From assembly GCA_030062745.1 (NCBI GenBank), contig CP099844.1, forward strand, positions 21,080,596-21,144,595: DNA of 64,000 nucleotides, read 5' to 3'. The notes below the pieces were generated by a model, which was not told the origin of the DNA, did no database searches, and saw nothing but the letters and a program-made list of their open reading frames with translations. The stretch comes from Capitulum mitella. Its lineage: Eukaryota > Arthropoda > Thecostraca > Pollicipedomorpha > Pollicipedidae. A program made the translations under genes and the position numbers. Positions 56,796 to 64,000 of this stretch are shown piece after piece (the first letter of the stretch is position 1; every line of letters starts with the position of its first letter).

Positions 56796-58709
56796 TTAAA
56801 GGGAGGACTTCGGTTTCGGGGGGCGTTGGTACACGGCGGGGAAGCGGAAGCGACGATGACATGACCGTGGGTAACAAAAGCGAATTAGTTCGCCGAGACC
56901 GCAAATGGTGATGATGCCGATGACAAGAATCAGTAACCAAAAGTTGTGGTAGGATGAGGGGCTGTCTGCGGAGACGGATTCCAACAGTTGGGCTTCAATG
57001 CGAGAGAAGTATTCGTCGGCAGGGACATTCTGGATCTTGAGCGACGGAAGAGACGGAAGATTTAAGGAGGTGTTTTGCATAAGGCAGGACCAATGAGGTT
57101 TCCAGATTGGAAGGTTGTTGGACGTAAGAAGGTTATCGGCTTCGACGGGCGGTAGTTCAAGGACAGTTTCGGACGCGTAATAAGGTGGAAGGTAAAAGGA
57201 GTCACCTAATGCAGAACATTCCGGCTGTAAGATGAGAGAAGACACCGTTTTGTTAATTTTGACGGTACGGCTGTCTTTCGTGGGGGCACAGAAAATGGTG
57301 ACGTCGAAGGTACGGGGAGAAACAAGCAGCCATTGGCCTTTCGTGATGTAATAGGCTTTCGGGTCGTTACTGGTCGGTCGAATGAGAGGTGTGCAGTCGC
57401 GTTGGACGTCACGCAGGTCTTTTCGAAAAAGGGCGACAACACAGGAAGCAGATTTGGAGGTTGAGAAGGCTGGTTCGTGGATTTGACAGAAAGGTTGTTT
57501 TGCGAGCACACAGCTTTCGATCTCGAACGTTAAGGGCTGAACGTAGTGCTGGCGGTTTTCAGAAATCAGGAGATACGGCGGTTCAGAAGGAACGTATTCA
57601 AGGGAAACGTTATGGTTGGCGTGACGAACCATGTACGGGAAGAAGCGGTAGACGTCGAAGGCATGGAGTACGTTGAGAAGCGGGACGTAGAATATGACAT
57701 GGAGGATATCTTCTTGAGAGGCGACCTTGGTCTTGACTGTACGGATGTAGTCGGATATGGCGTCGGGCCGGAAGGGTAAAGCGAATGTCGGAGCAAGAGG
57801 TTTCATGATCTTTTTGAGAAGGCGTTGGAAGGTGCGGCGAGGAATCAAATGATCATGCAGGATGCCAGCTTTGGCGAGAGTGATCTTATCAGACAGTTGG
57901 CTTAAAGCGAAGTACAGACGCTGAATGGTGTACGCAGTTTGGGAGATGGTTCCTTGGAGGTCCTCAAGGGCAATGGTGGACTGGGAATGGGTGTCGTTGG
58001 CTGAGGCTCGGATGAAATTTCTGTAAGAGTGGGTCAGGTCCGCTAGAGCTGAAGACAAAAGACGTAGGGCTTTCCCATTTTGGTTGGTACCCATCTGTGT
58101 TTGGTTCAGGACCATCAATATTCCATTAAAACGGTGGGCCATCGCAACTTCTTTATCGTTGAGCAGAATGACGTTTTTGTTCAGGTGTTCGACTTCATGC
58201 TCAGTAGCGGTACCAAAAAGGTAATTTGAGATTTTGCCAATGCCGTTGATGAGTCCTCGCTTGACTCGTTTGCTACTGGATACTCTGTTTTCTTTGAAAG
58301 AGTCACTACGTCGGTTGTTGCCAAGGATAGTTGGGAAATGGTCTTTGATAGCGTCTTCGTCTCGTTTGAGGTGGATTAGGGATCCGGATACGCGTTTCAG
58401 GAGCACATGAAGGGTTGGGTTGTTTTGAACTTCTCTTTCCGTCATACTGGCTTGAAGGGAATGGATGTTGGCTACGATGTGAGCGACGGATCGATGAATT
58501 TTGGAAAGCTGATCCTTGTAACCGGGCGTCCGAATCGTAACTGTTACGGCCCAAGAACTATAGCTCGGGTAGACTTTTCCAAGAGGTATGAAAATATGCC
58601 CAGGGTCGCCATGAGACTCGTCGGAAAGGTTTGTTTGGTTTTGACCGTTAACGTGGTGGATGCTAAGGACCCAGAGCAGCGCGAAGATCTGAATACTCCT
58701 CATGGCCAT
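56796..58709 (-). CDS. env-like glycoprotein, uninterrupted frame
   Basis: A 637-residue frame from ATG 58709 to TAA 56798-56796. An envelope-type membrane fusion protein. A signal peptide occupies about residues 1-22. A furin-type site RVKR is at residues 148-151, followed by a glycine-rich hydrophobic fusion segment (GLINGIGKISNYLFG). Several N-x-S/T sites and cysteine pairs lie in the ectodomain, and a single membrane helix (FWLLILVIGIITICGLG) near residue 590 precedes a short basic tail. The layout matches errantivirus env. The start overlaps the end of the upstream frame by 10 nt. No stop or frameshift is present, in sharp contrast to the neighbouring pol. Whether it is expressed cannot be told from sequence. 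Confidence 0.88.
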   Translation of the reverse strand: MAMRSIQIFALLWVLSIHHVNGQNQTNLSDESHGDPGHIFIPLGKVYPSYSSWAVTVTIRTPGYKDQLSKIHRSVAHIVANIHSLQASMTEREVQNNPTLHVLLKRVSGSLIHLKRDEDAIKDHFPTILGNNRRSDSFKENRVSSSKRVKRGLINGIGKISNYLFGTATEHEVEHLNKNVILLNDKEVAMAHRFNGILMVLNQTQMGTNQNGKALRLLSSALADLTHSYRNFIRASANDTHSQSTIALEDLQGTISQTAYTIQRLYFALSQLSDKITLAKAGILHDHLIPRRTFQRLLKKIMKPLAPTFALPFRPDAISDYIRTVKTKVASQEDILHVIFYVPLLNVLHAFDVYRFFPYMVRHANHNVSLEYVPSEPPYLLISENRQHYVQPLTFEIESCVLAKQPFCQIHEPAFSTSKSASCVVALFRKDLRDVQRDCTPLIRPTSNDPKAYYITKGQWLLVSPRTFDVTIFCAPTKDSRTVKINKTVSSLILQPECSALGDSFYLPPYYASETVLELPPVEADNLLTSNNLPIWKPHWSCLMQNTSLNLPSLPSLKIQNVPADEYFSRIEAQLLESVSADSPSSYHNFWLLILVIGIITICGLGELIRFCYPRSCHRRFRFPAVYQRPPKPKSSL

Positions 58710-59263
58710 ATAGGCCTTGTCGTCCTGGGAACATACAGAAGTTCCTGAGGGGACCCCAAGAGAATATGTAACGCGTCAGCAGCATTGAACCATTTACCAC
58801 CGAAGAACAGCTCGCAGATTCGTGACATTACATGAGGCTGGTAATCACATGATCGCGGTTCCGAGCCAGCAGCAATATGTGCAATGTTTACATCGTCATC
58901 TGGTAAACATTGGATTTCGGGCTGTATTCGTGGTCTTTTGGTCTCGTCGTCGTCGTCAGCGATGTCCGGACTAAAGGTTCGACGTTTCCGCGATTCGTGT
59001 AATTTTTCGTGTAACTGTAATCCTCTATCACGGTACCGTGAAAGATCGTTGATTGGCATCCTTGACCTGGATCTGAGGTTATAGTCATGACGTCGTTCGT
59101 CCTTACCTGTGACGTCATGGTCCAGCTCTGTCGGAGAGCTCGATGCGCGATGCTGCTCACTTGAACTCGTGGAGGGACGCTGCTCACTTGAACTCGTGGA
59201 GGGATGCTGCTCACTTTCCTCATCGACCGGTAACGGTGTGGAATGGCCTTGAGCGGGCGGCAT
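58700..59263 (-). CDS. post-integrase tail frame with YNLRSR motif
   Basis: A 187-residue frame beginning with ATG directly after the TAG at 59266-59264 and in the same frame as the integrase end. It has a 27-bp repeat encoding S/T/E/Q-rich units (about 59147-59220), an acidic/basic middle with YNLRSR (a motif common at the C-terminus of gypsy pol proteins), and no enzyme domain. It may be the last part of pol cut off by the TAG, or a separate frame. Confidence 0.6.
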   Translation of the reverse strand: MPPAQGHSTPLPVDEESEQHPSTSSSEQRPSTSSSEQHRASSSPTELDHDVTGKDERRHDYNLRSRSRMPINDLSRYRDRGLQLHEKLHESRKRRTFSPDIADDDDETKRPRIQPEIQCLPDDDVNIAHIAAGSEPRSCDYQPHVMSRICELFFGGKWFNAADALHILLGSPQELLYVPRTTRPIWP

Positions 59264-60797
59264 CTATGCCATTGGAGGATCCTGCTGACGGTATTCGCTT
59301 TCTTCCGTTTCATGCTGCGCGTCCTTGCTGTCCTCGTCGTCTTCTTCGCCGTCTCCAACGTTCGCGCACGACCCGTCTTCTTCGCTTTCGTCCGTTTGCT
59401 CTTCATAAGTTTCTTGGGGGGCTAAAGGCGTAATTTGGCTGTCGAGATAGGATCTACTACCGTATGGTAATTTTGTGGTTCGAAGGGGTTGGAATCTTGT
59501 TGGTATCTCGTCCTGCATACTTACTTGTAATGGTCGCCTAAGAGTTTCGTACTGGCGTTGCCAAACGTAATCTGTGTCACGGAAGCGCAAGTTTTCTGAA
59601 TGAACTAATTTTGTTTTTCCGTTGATTAAGTTTTTAATGACGTAGTCCTCCTTTCCAATTTTGGATACGATCCGAAAGTAGGGCTTCCAGTAAAGAGTGA
59701 ATTTTGAAGAATCGCCTGGCTTGACGGTAGGATCATAGAAAAAGACTGGATCACCTGGTTGAAAGGAGGATGCTTGTGCTTTTCGACCAATAAGTTCTTT
59801 GTTGTGTTCGCGGGACTGCCGTAAATTTTGTGTCACTTGTTGGAAGGCATTGTGAAGGTTTTCGAACATGGCGGGGACATAATCCTCACCGGTGTACTTG
59901 AGTGTAGGCTGTAAGAGAGTGTCTACTGGGAGGATGGGATCTCTACCGTACAAAATGAAATATGGTGAATATTTTGACGATTCATTTTTGCTCGACCCGG
60001 TAAGCTGCTAGACAGGGTTGTAGGACTTCGTCCCACTTGTTTTGGTTTTCACTGATTTGTTTGGCAATCATTTCATTCATGCATTTGTGAAAACGTTCTG
60101 TTTTTCCGTTTCACTGAGCATGGTAACTAGATGTTCTGACACGTGCGATACCGAGTTCTGAGTTTTTTAAGTCCAAAAGTGCGTTACAGCATTCAGTTCC
60201 TTGATCGCTAATAATGATGCGAGGAACGCCATGCCGAGGAATGAATTCTTGAAGGGGAATTTTTGCGATGGTTTGAGCTGATTTGTCAGGTATGGCCCAA
60301 ACTTCTGGCCAACCACTTAAATGATCCACTATCGTGCAAACGTACATATTTACCTTCTCTGAGATTGGAAATGGGCCACAAGTATCAATGCCGAGAATTT
60401 CCATGGGAGCATTTGGCATAGGCATATCTTGCATGGGTCGTCTTTCCTTGCGTAATTTGTTTCTATTGCAAGTTTCACAGGTTTGCACATATGAAATGAT
60501 GTCCTTCAGCAAAGTAGGCCAAAAGTAGGATTTGCTAACTTTGTCCGTGGTTTTCTCAATTCCTAAATGACCTCCGAAGAATACATCGTGACAGTCTTTC
60601 AAAACTCTGTCACGGAACTGCTGTGGCACAACTAACTGAGCGCGAGTATTTGGGCGTGTTTTTGTGCCCTGTTTGAGATAAAAGAGTAAATCGTCCTCAA
60701 GATAGAAGTTAGCGGGAGCCTCTAAATTTTGGTCTCTTAACATGGTGATTATGGGCTGGAGTTCATCTGTCGAGCTTTTTGGACATTGTCTAAACAC
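59264..60797 (-). pseudogene. gypsy integrase, broken
   Basis: The HHCC zinc-binding region (HDVFFGGHLG...CETC) and the first two catalytic aspartates (in GIDTCGPF near 60388 and ISDQGTE near 60204) are visible. A TGA at 60113-60111 interrupts the catalytic core before its glutamate region, and a one-base frameshift follows near 59985. The C-terminal part (59953-59267) has the chromodomain-free GPY/F-like segment LYWKPYFRIVSKIG. The protein therefore cannot be made in one piece from this copy. Confidence 0.88.
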
Positions 60798-63003
60798 AGG
60801 CTACTATAATCGGGTGGAATTTGGGCTTGATCACCTTTATCGATTTCAAAGGCGTTGTCCACTACGTTAACATTTGGTTTCCCATCTGTACCCTTCCAAT
60901 CTAAATGTTCGTTGTCCGAAAGATCTGTAACTTCCGTGTTTTGCAAACGGGAGAGCGCGTCTGCAGTGACATTTTTGGGTCCTCTGATGTATTCTGTATC
61001 GCAGGCGTATTCTCCTAAAATAATGGCCCAGCGCTGAATACGTGGGTTCTTCATTTCACTGGTAAATAAATGCTTCAAAGGTTTATGATGAGTTTAAACC
61101 GTCAATTTTGTTCCGACGATAATCGGACGGAGTTTCTGCGGACTATAAATAATGGCAAACGCTTCGCGTTCTGTAGTAGACCATTTTTGTTGGGCGTCCG
61201 TGAATTGATGCGAAACGTATTGGATGACTCGATCTTGTCCCTCTTACTCTTGCATGAGTACGGCTTCTAAAGCGTATTGTGACGCACCCTTGTACAGCTT
61301 AAATGGCAAAGTAATGTTCGGAAAAGCCAGAACAGGGGCTTTAACTAAACGTTGCTTGAGAGTTTCGAAAGCTCTCTGTGCGTCTGGGTTCCAAGAGAAT
61401 TTTGCATGTTTCTTGGTTATTATTGTCAAGGGACGGGCAATTTTACTAAAATCTTTAACATATTTCCGGTAACAGGAAGCCATTCCTAGAAAACTTCTCA
61501 CGTCTCGTACAGTTTGGGTGGATCCATGTTTTCTACTACTTTTATTTTGTCTGGATCTGCAGCAATTCCCGAATTTGAGACAATATGGCCCAAATAACGT
61601 AACTCTTCCTTTAAGAAGTCACATCTTGAGATTTTGAGTTTCAGGTTTGCGCGCCGAAGTCGGTCATATACCAAACGTAAATGTTCAATGTGTTCCTCGA
61701 AGGTATTACTAAAGACAATGATGTCGTCAATGAATGCTAATGCGAATTTTCTTACATCTCCTAGCACAGCGTTCATGAGATTTTGGAAGACACTTGGTGA
61801 TCCAGAGACTCCAAAAGCCATAGTATTGAATTCAAAAACTCCTGAGTCCGTACCGAAACCAGTCCTTTCCTTATCTTCCTCACATGTTGGGATTTGCCAA
61901 AATCCGGCTTTTAGGTCTAGGTTGCTTCGAAACTTTGGTTTTCCTAATGTGTGTAGAATATCCTCTGGGGAAGGGATGCTAGGTGCCGGTATGGCTGTTA
62001 CAGCGTTAGCTTTCCGAAAATCAATGCAAACTTTATGAGTTCCATCCTTCTTTGGGACAACAATCACAGGGGACAGTCATGGAGAGTTACTTCTACGAAT
62101 AATTCCTGCAGCTAACATGTCTTGAATTTGTTTGTCCAGAACTTCCCTATGCACAAGAGGTAAACGATAAGGTTTTTGCCGAATAGGTGGGTGACCTTGC
62201 GTGTCTATGGTCATTTCTGTTCCGTGAGTTGTGGTTAATTCAGTATCTTTCTGGACAAAGACATCTCGATTGTTTTTGAGGAGGTTTTCTAGTTGAGGCC
62301 GGAATTCATCGGATATATGCGAAAGGTTAAAGGGATTTGTGAAATCCGTCTCACCAGTTTGGGCAGCTGTTCCATCCTTGGTTTCTATCACGTTAACATC
62401 AACAATTTGATCATCACACTGATAAGCAGCAGCGACACCTAAAACTTGTCCCTTTTTGATATGAAGATAACGACCTGTTTCATTGACAATAGCCCATGGG
62501 ATGTGTCTATTTTTTGACAGTTTTACTATCGCGTTTGGCAGCAAAATTTCAGGTTCGTCTTGGAAGCATGGGGAGGAAGTTAGCTGGATTGCAATGAATA
62601 TCTCACCAGGCGTTCTCTTTTTGGACAGGTGACACCGAATTTGTACGTCACTTCTTGGGGAAATATTTACATCATCCGAAAGGCAAATCATTTGTACGTC
62701 CTGTTGGGAGTTCACGGGTTTTCTTTTCAACGTGACGACTGTCCGTCCAATGGTGAGTGACTGATGTTCGAAATCCAGACAGGCTTTCCGGGCGTTCAGA
62801 AAATCAGTTCCGAGAATCATATCTTGTTTAAAATCTGCAATGACTATGAAGTCATGGTACATTCTAACTTTACCCAGGGTGATACGTATTTTGACTGTTT
62901 TTACCAATTTTAAAGTGATGGCCTGAAGCAGAGACGAGGGGAATGTTTGCATCTTTTGCTGATTTAACGAATTTCGGGTCGCATAATCCCAAGAAGTCTT
63001 CAC
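60749..63003 (-). pseudogene. gypsy reverse transcriptase and RNase H, broken
   Basis: Pre-RT linker and palm/fingers (RQKPYRLPLVHREVLDKQI, then VVPKKDGTHKVCIDFRKAN), the polymerase active site FIDDIIVFS near 61730, the YLGHIVS thumb motif, then an RNase H region to KNVTADALSRL near 60960. Breaks: TGA at 62079-62077 between linker and fingers, a one-base shift near 61500, TAA at 61246-61244 and at 61096-61094 in RNase H, and a one-base shift near 60780 before integrase. Confidence 0.9.
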
Positions 63004-63154
63004 TTACTAGCGGAAATTGCGCTCCCGTGTCCAACAGAGTCCTAAATTGATTAGTGCCAATGTTAATATCAATGTATGGGCAGTCCGGACTTACTTCAAA
63101 GACGTAGCTGTCGGCCCTTGTGCTCGAGGTGGTGCCAGGCTCTTCTAGTTTCCC
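62870..63154 (-). pseudogene. retroelement protease region, frame broken at its end
   Basis: An aspartic protease with active site LLDTGAQFPLVSE (DTG at 63031-63023) in the -1 frame relative to gag. It follows the slip heptamer at 63154-63148. A single-base shift near 62925 moves the continuation into the frame of the next segment (62077-63003), so the frame shown ends at 62870 out of register. Confidence 0.82.
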
Positions 63155-64000
63155 TGCTGCACGGATGGTGGCTGTTGTCGTTCGGCTGCAGCACGTTTTC
63201 TGCACACGCGCTGCGTGTGACCCGGGATGCCACAGAAATTGCAGATAGGGCGATTGTCTGCTGTCCAACGGTAATTTGCTGCTCGGAGTGGTTCTCTGCG
63301 AGATGGAGCACGATCAGTCCGGAACGAGGGACGATTTTGGTGTGCCCACATTGGTGGTCTGACGGATGGGCGCGGCTGGTACGGTTGCTGTCCGAAAGGT
63401 TGGTAGTGATGCTGCGGCCTTACCTCGGATGGCGACGGCTGAGAGTTTTTGTACATTTCGTGCATCTTTACCGTCAGCACCTTTACATCCTCCGACAGGT
63501 TCTGGACGTCCTCCTGCAGCTTGGTCGTCACTGGTTTTGTTTTTGTCACAGCGTCAATGTCCATGGGTTCAGATTTGTCCGTCATGAAGTCTACAGCACG
63601 GTACACTTTTTGTTCGTCCATGGCAATTTGCACTGTTTCGTCCAATGTCCTCGGGGCTCGTCGAATCAAAGTCGTCCTGATGCGTTTGTCTGTCAGTCCA
63701 TTCGTGAACGAGTTAATCAACAGGTTTTGTACGACAGGGATTCCAGTGTCGGTACTAAAGGCTTCAGTCGCCAAACGAGCGACTCTTTCACCGTACTGTT
63801 GAATGTTTTCATGATTTCTTTGCGTTAAATGCCGTAATTTTTCCTGAGTACCTCCAACATCGCGGAGGTTTTCAAAATGTTGCACCATGGTTTCTTTTAG
63901 GGTGTCCCAATTTGGGCACTGATTCCTAATTCTCCAGAAAAAACGTTCTGTCGCGCCAGTCACAAGACGTGAAGCGACGTACAGCACAGTTGCTTCGTCA
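63145..64000 (-). CDS. gag, C-terminal part (continues beyond window)
   Basis: The frame is open from the right edge to TAG 63147-63145, about 284 codons. It contains a retrotransposon-gag capsid segment (WDTLKETMVQHFENLR, LRHLTQRNHENIQQYGERV) and a basic C-terminal nucleocapsid with one CCHC knuckle, CNFCGIPGHTQRVC, near 63215. The N-terminal matrix part lies outside the window. No interruption was seen. It ends with the -1 slip signal that leads into protease. Confidence 0.88.
   Translation of the reverse strand, partial: DEATVLYVASRLVTGATERFFWRIRNQCPNWDTLKETMVQHFENLRDVGGTQEKLRHLTQRNHENIQQYGERVARLATEAFSTDTGIPVVQNLLINSFTNGLTDKRIRTTLIRRAPRTLDETVQIAMDEQKVYRAVDFMTDKSEPMDIDAVTKTKPVTTKLQEDVQNLSEDVKVLTVKMHEMYKNSQPSPSEVRPQHHYQPFGQQPYQPRPSVRPPMWAHQNRPSFRTDRAPSRREPLRAANYRWTADNRPICNFCGIPGHTQRVCRKRAAAERQQPPSVQQGN
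63148..63154 (-). promoter_or_regulatory. -1 ribosomal frameshift heptamer GGGAAAC
   Basis: On the minus strand GGGAAAC covers the last two gag codons in the X-XXY-YYZ phase and is followed directly by the gag TAG. The -1 frame is open straight into protease. The same heptamer is the known gag-pro site of Mason-Pfizer-type retroviruses. Confidence 0.75.

Larger units (their letters stand above)
56139..64000 (-). mobile_element. Ty3/gypsy retroelement with env, runs off the right edge
   Basis: The minus-strand order is gag (partial), protease, reverse transcriptase, RNase H, integrase, post-integrase tail, env, purine tract, LTR. RT and integrase motifs are of Ty3/gypsy type, and the env has the furin-site/fusion-peptide layout seen in insect errantiviruses and baculovirus F-like proteins. 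It is therefore an errantivirus-like endogenous retroelement of the host. Unlike Drosophila gypsy, its gag ends with a CCHC knuckle. Pol is heavily broken; env and the visible part of gag are open. Confidence 0.92.

Overview
This is a nuclear genome window from an animal, most likely an arthropod and probably a crustacean. It has spliced genes with GT-AG introns, three clearly animal proteins (OSTM1, RAB28, RNF11), and TTAGG-type (arthropod-style) repeat blocks. Coding exons are GC-rich and set in AT-rich, repeat-laden introns and intergenic DNA, and invertebrate mobile elements are abundant. GC-rich exons plus heavy DNA-transposon load would suit a barnacle-like crustacean, but that is a guess. 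A 500-base run of N (43437-43936) shows this is a draft assembly.

Host genes. The 5' coding exon of an Ostm1 homologue (lysosomal/osteopetrosis membrane protein) lies on the minus strand at 1-740 and runs up to or off the left edge. A complete Rab28 (five coding exons, 228 aa, C-terminal CVLQ prenylation box) lies on the plus strand at 9377-20327. A complete RNF11 (three coding exons, 147 aa, MGNC acylation site, PPxY motif, RING-H2 finger) lies on the plus strand at 30397-34298, with a poly(A) signal near 35552. No other convincing host gene was found.

Mobile DNA. From left to right: a long divergent inverted repeat with telomere-like blocks (2.66-6.85 kb); a non-autonomous hAT-type element with a perfect 8-bp target duplication inside Rab28 intron 1 (9938-11067); a TTAA-flanked piggyBac-like element in Rab28 intron 4 (17520-18730); a 4.1-kb hAT-type element with a perfect 8-bp duplication carrying a broken gene of an unusual transposase-like family (24133-28219), bracketed by oppositely oriented GGGCCCAT-rich arrays (22.26-22.70 and 29.25-29.79 kb); three hAT-like miniature elements; a tRNA-headed SINE (39330-39504); a degenerate minisatellite (40.54-42.33 kb); a Tc1/mariner DD34E element killed by one stop codon (44975-46372); an I-like LINE with two long open frames (about 50.4-56.07 kb); and an env-bearing Ty3/gypsy retroelement on the minus strand from about 56.14 kb past the right edge.

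How parts relate. The SINE tail matches the 3' end of the LINE, so the LINE probably supplies its mobility. The gypsy element has gag ending in an in-phase GGGAAAC -1 slip site next to its stop, a pol broken in many places, and a fully open env frame. The most noteworthy observations are the hAT element with its little-described protein family, the SINE/LINE pair, and the intact env beside a ruined pol.
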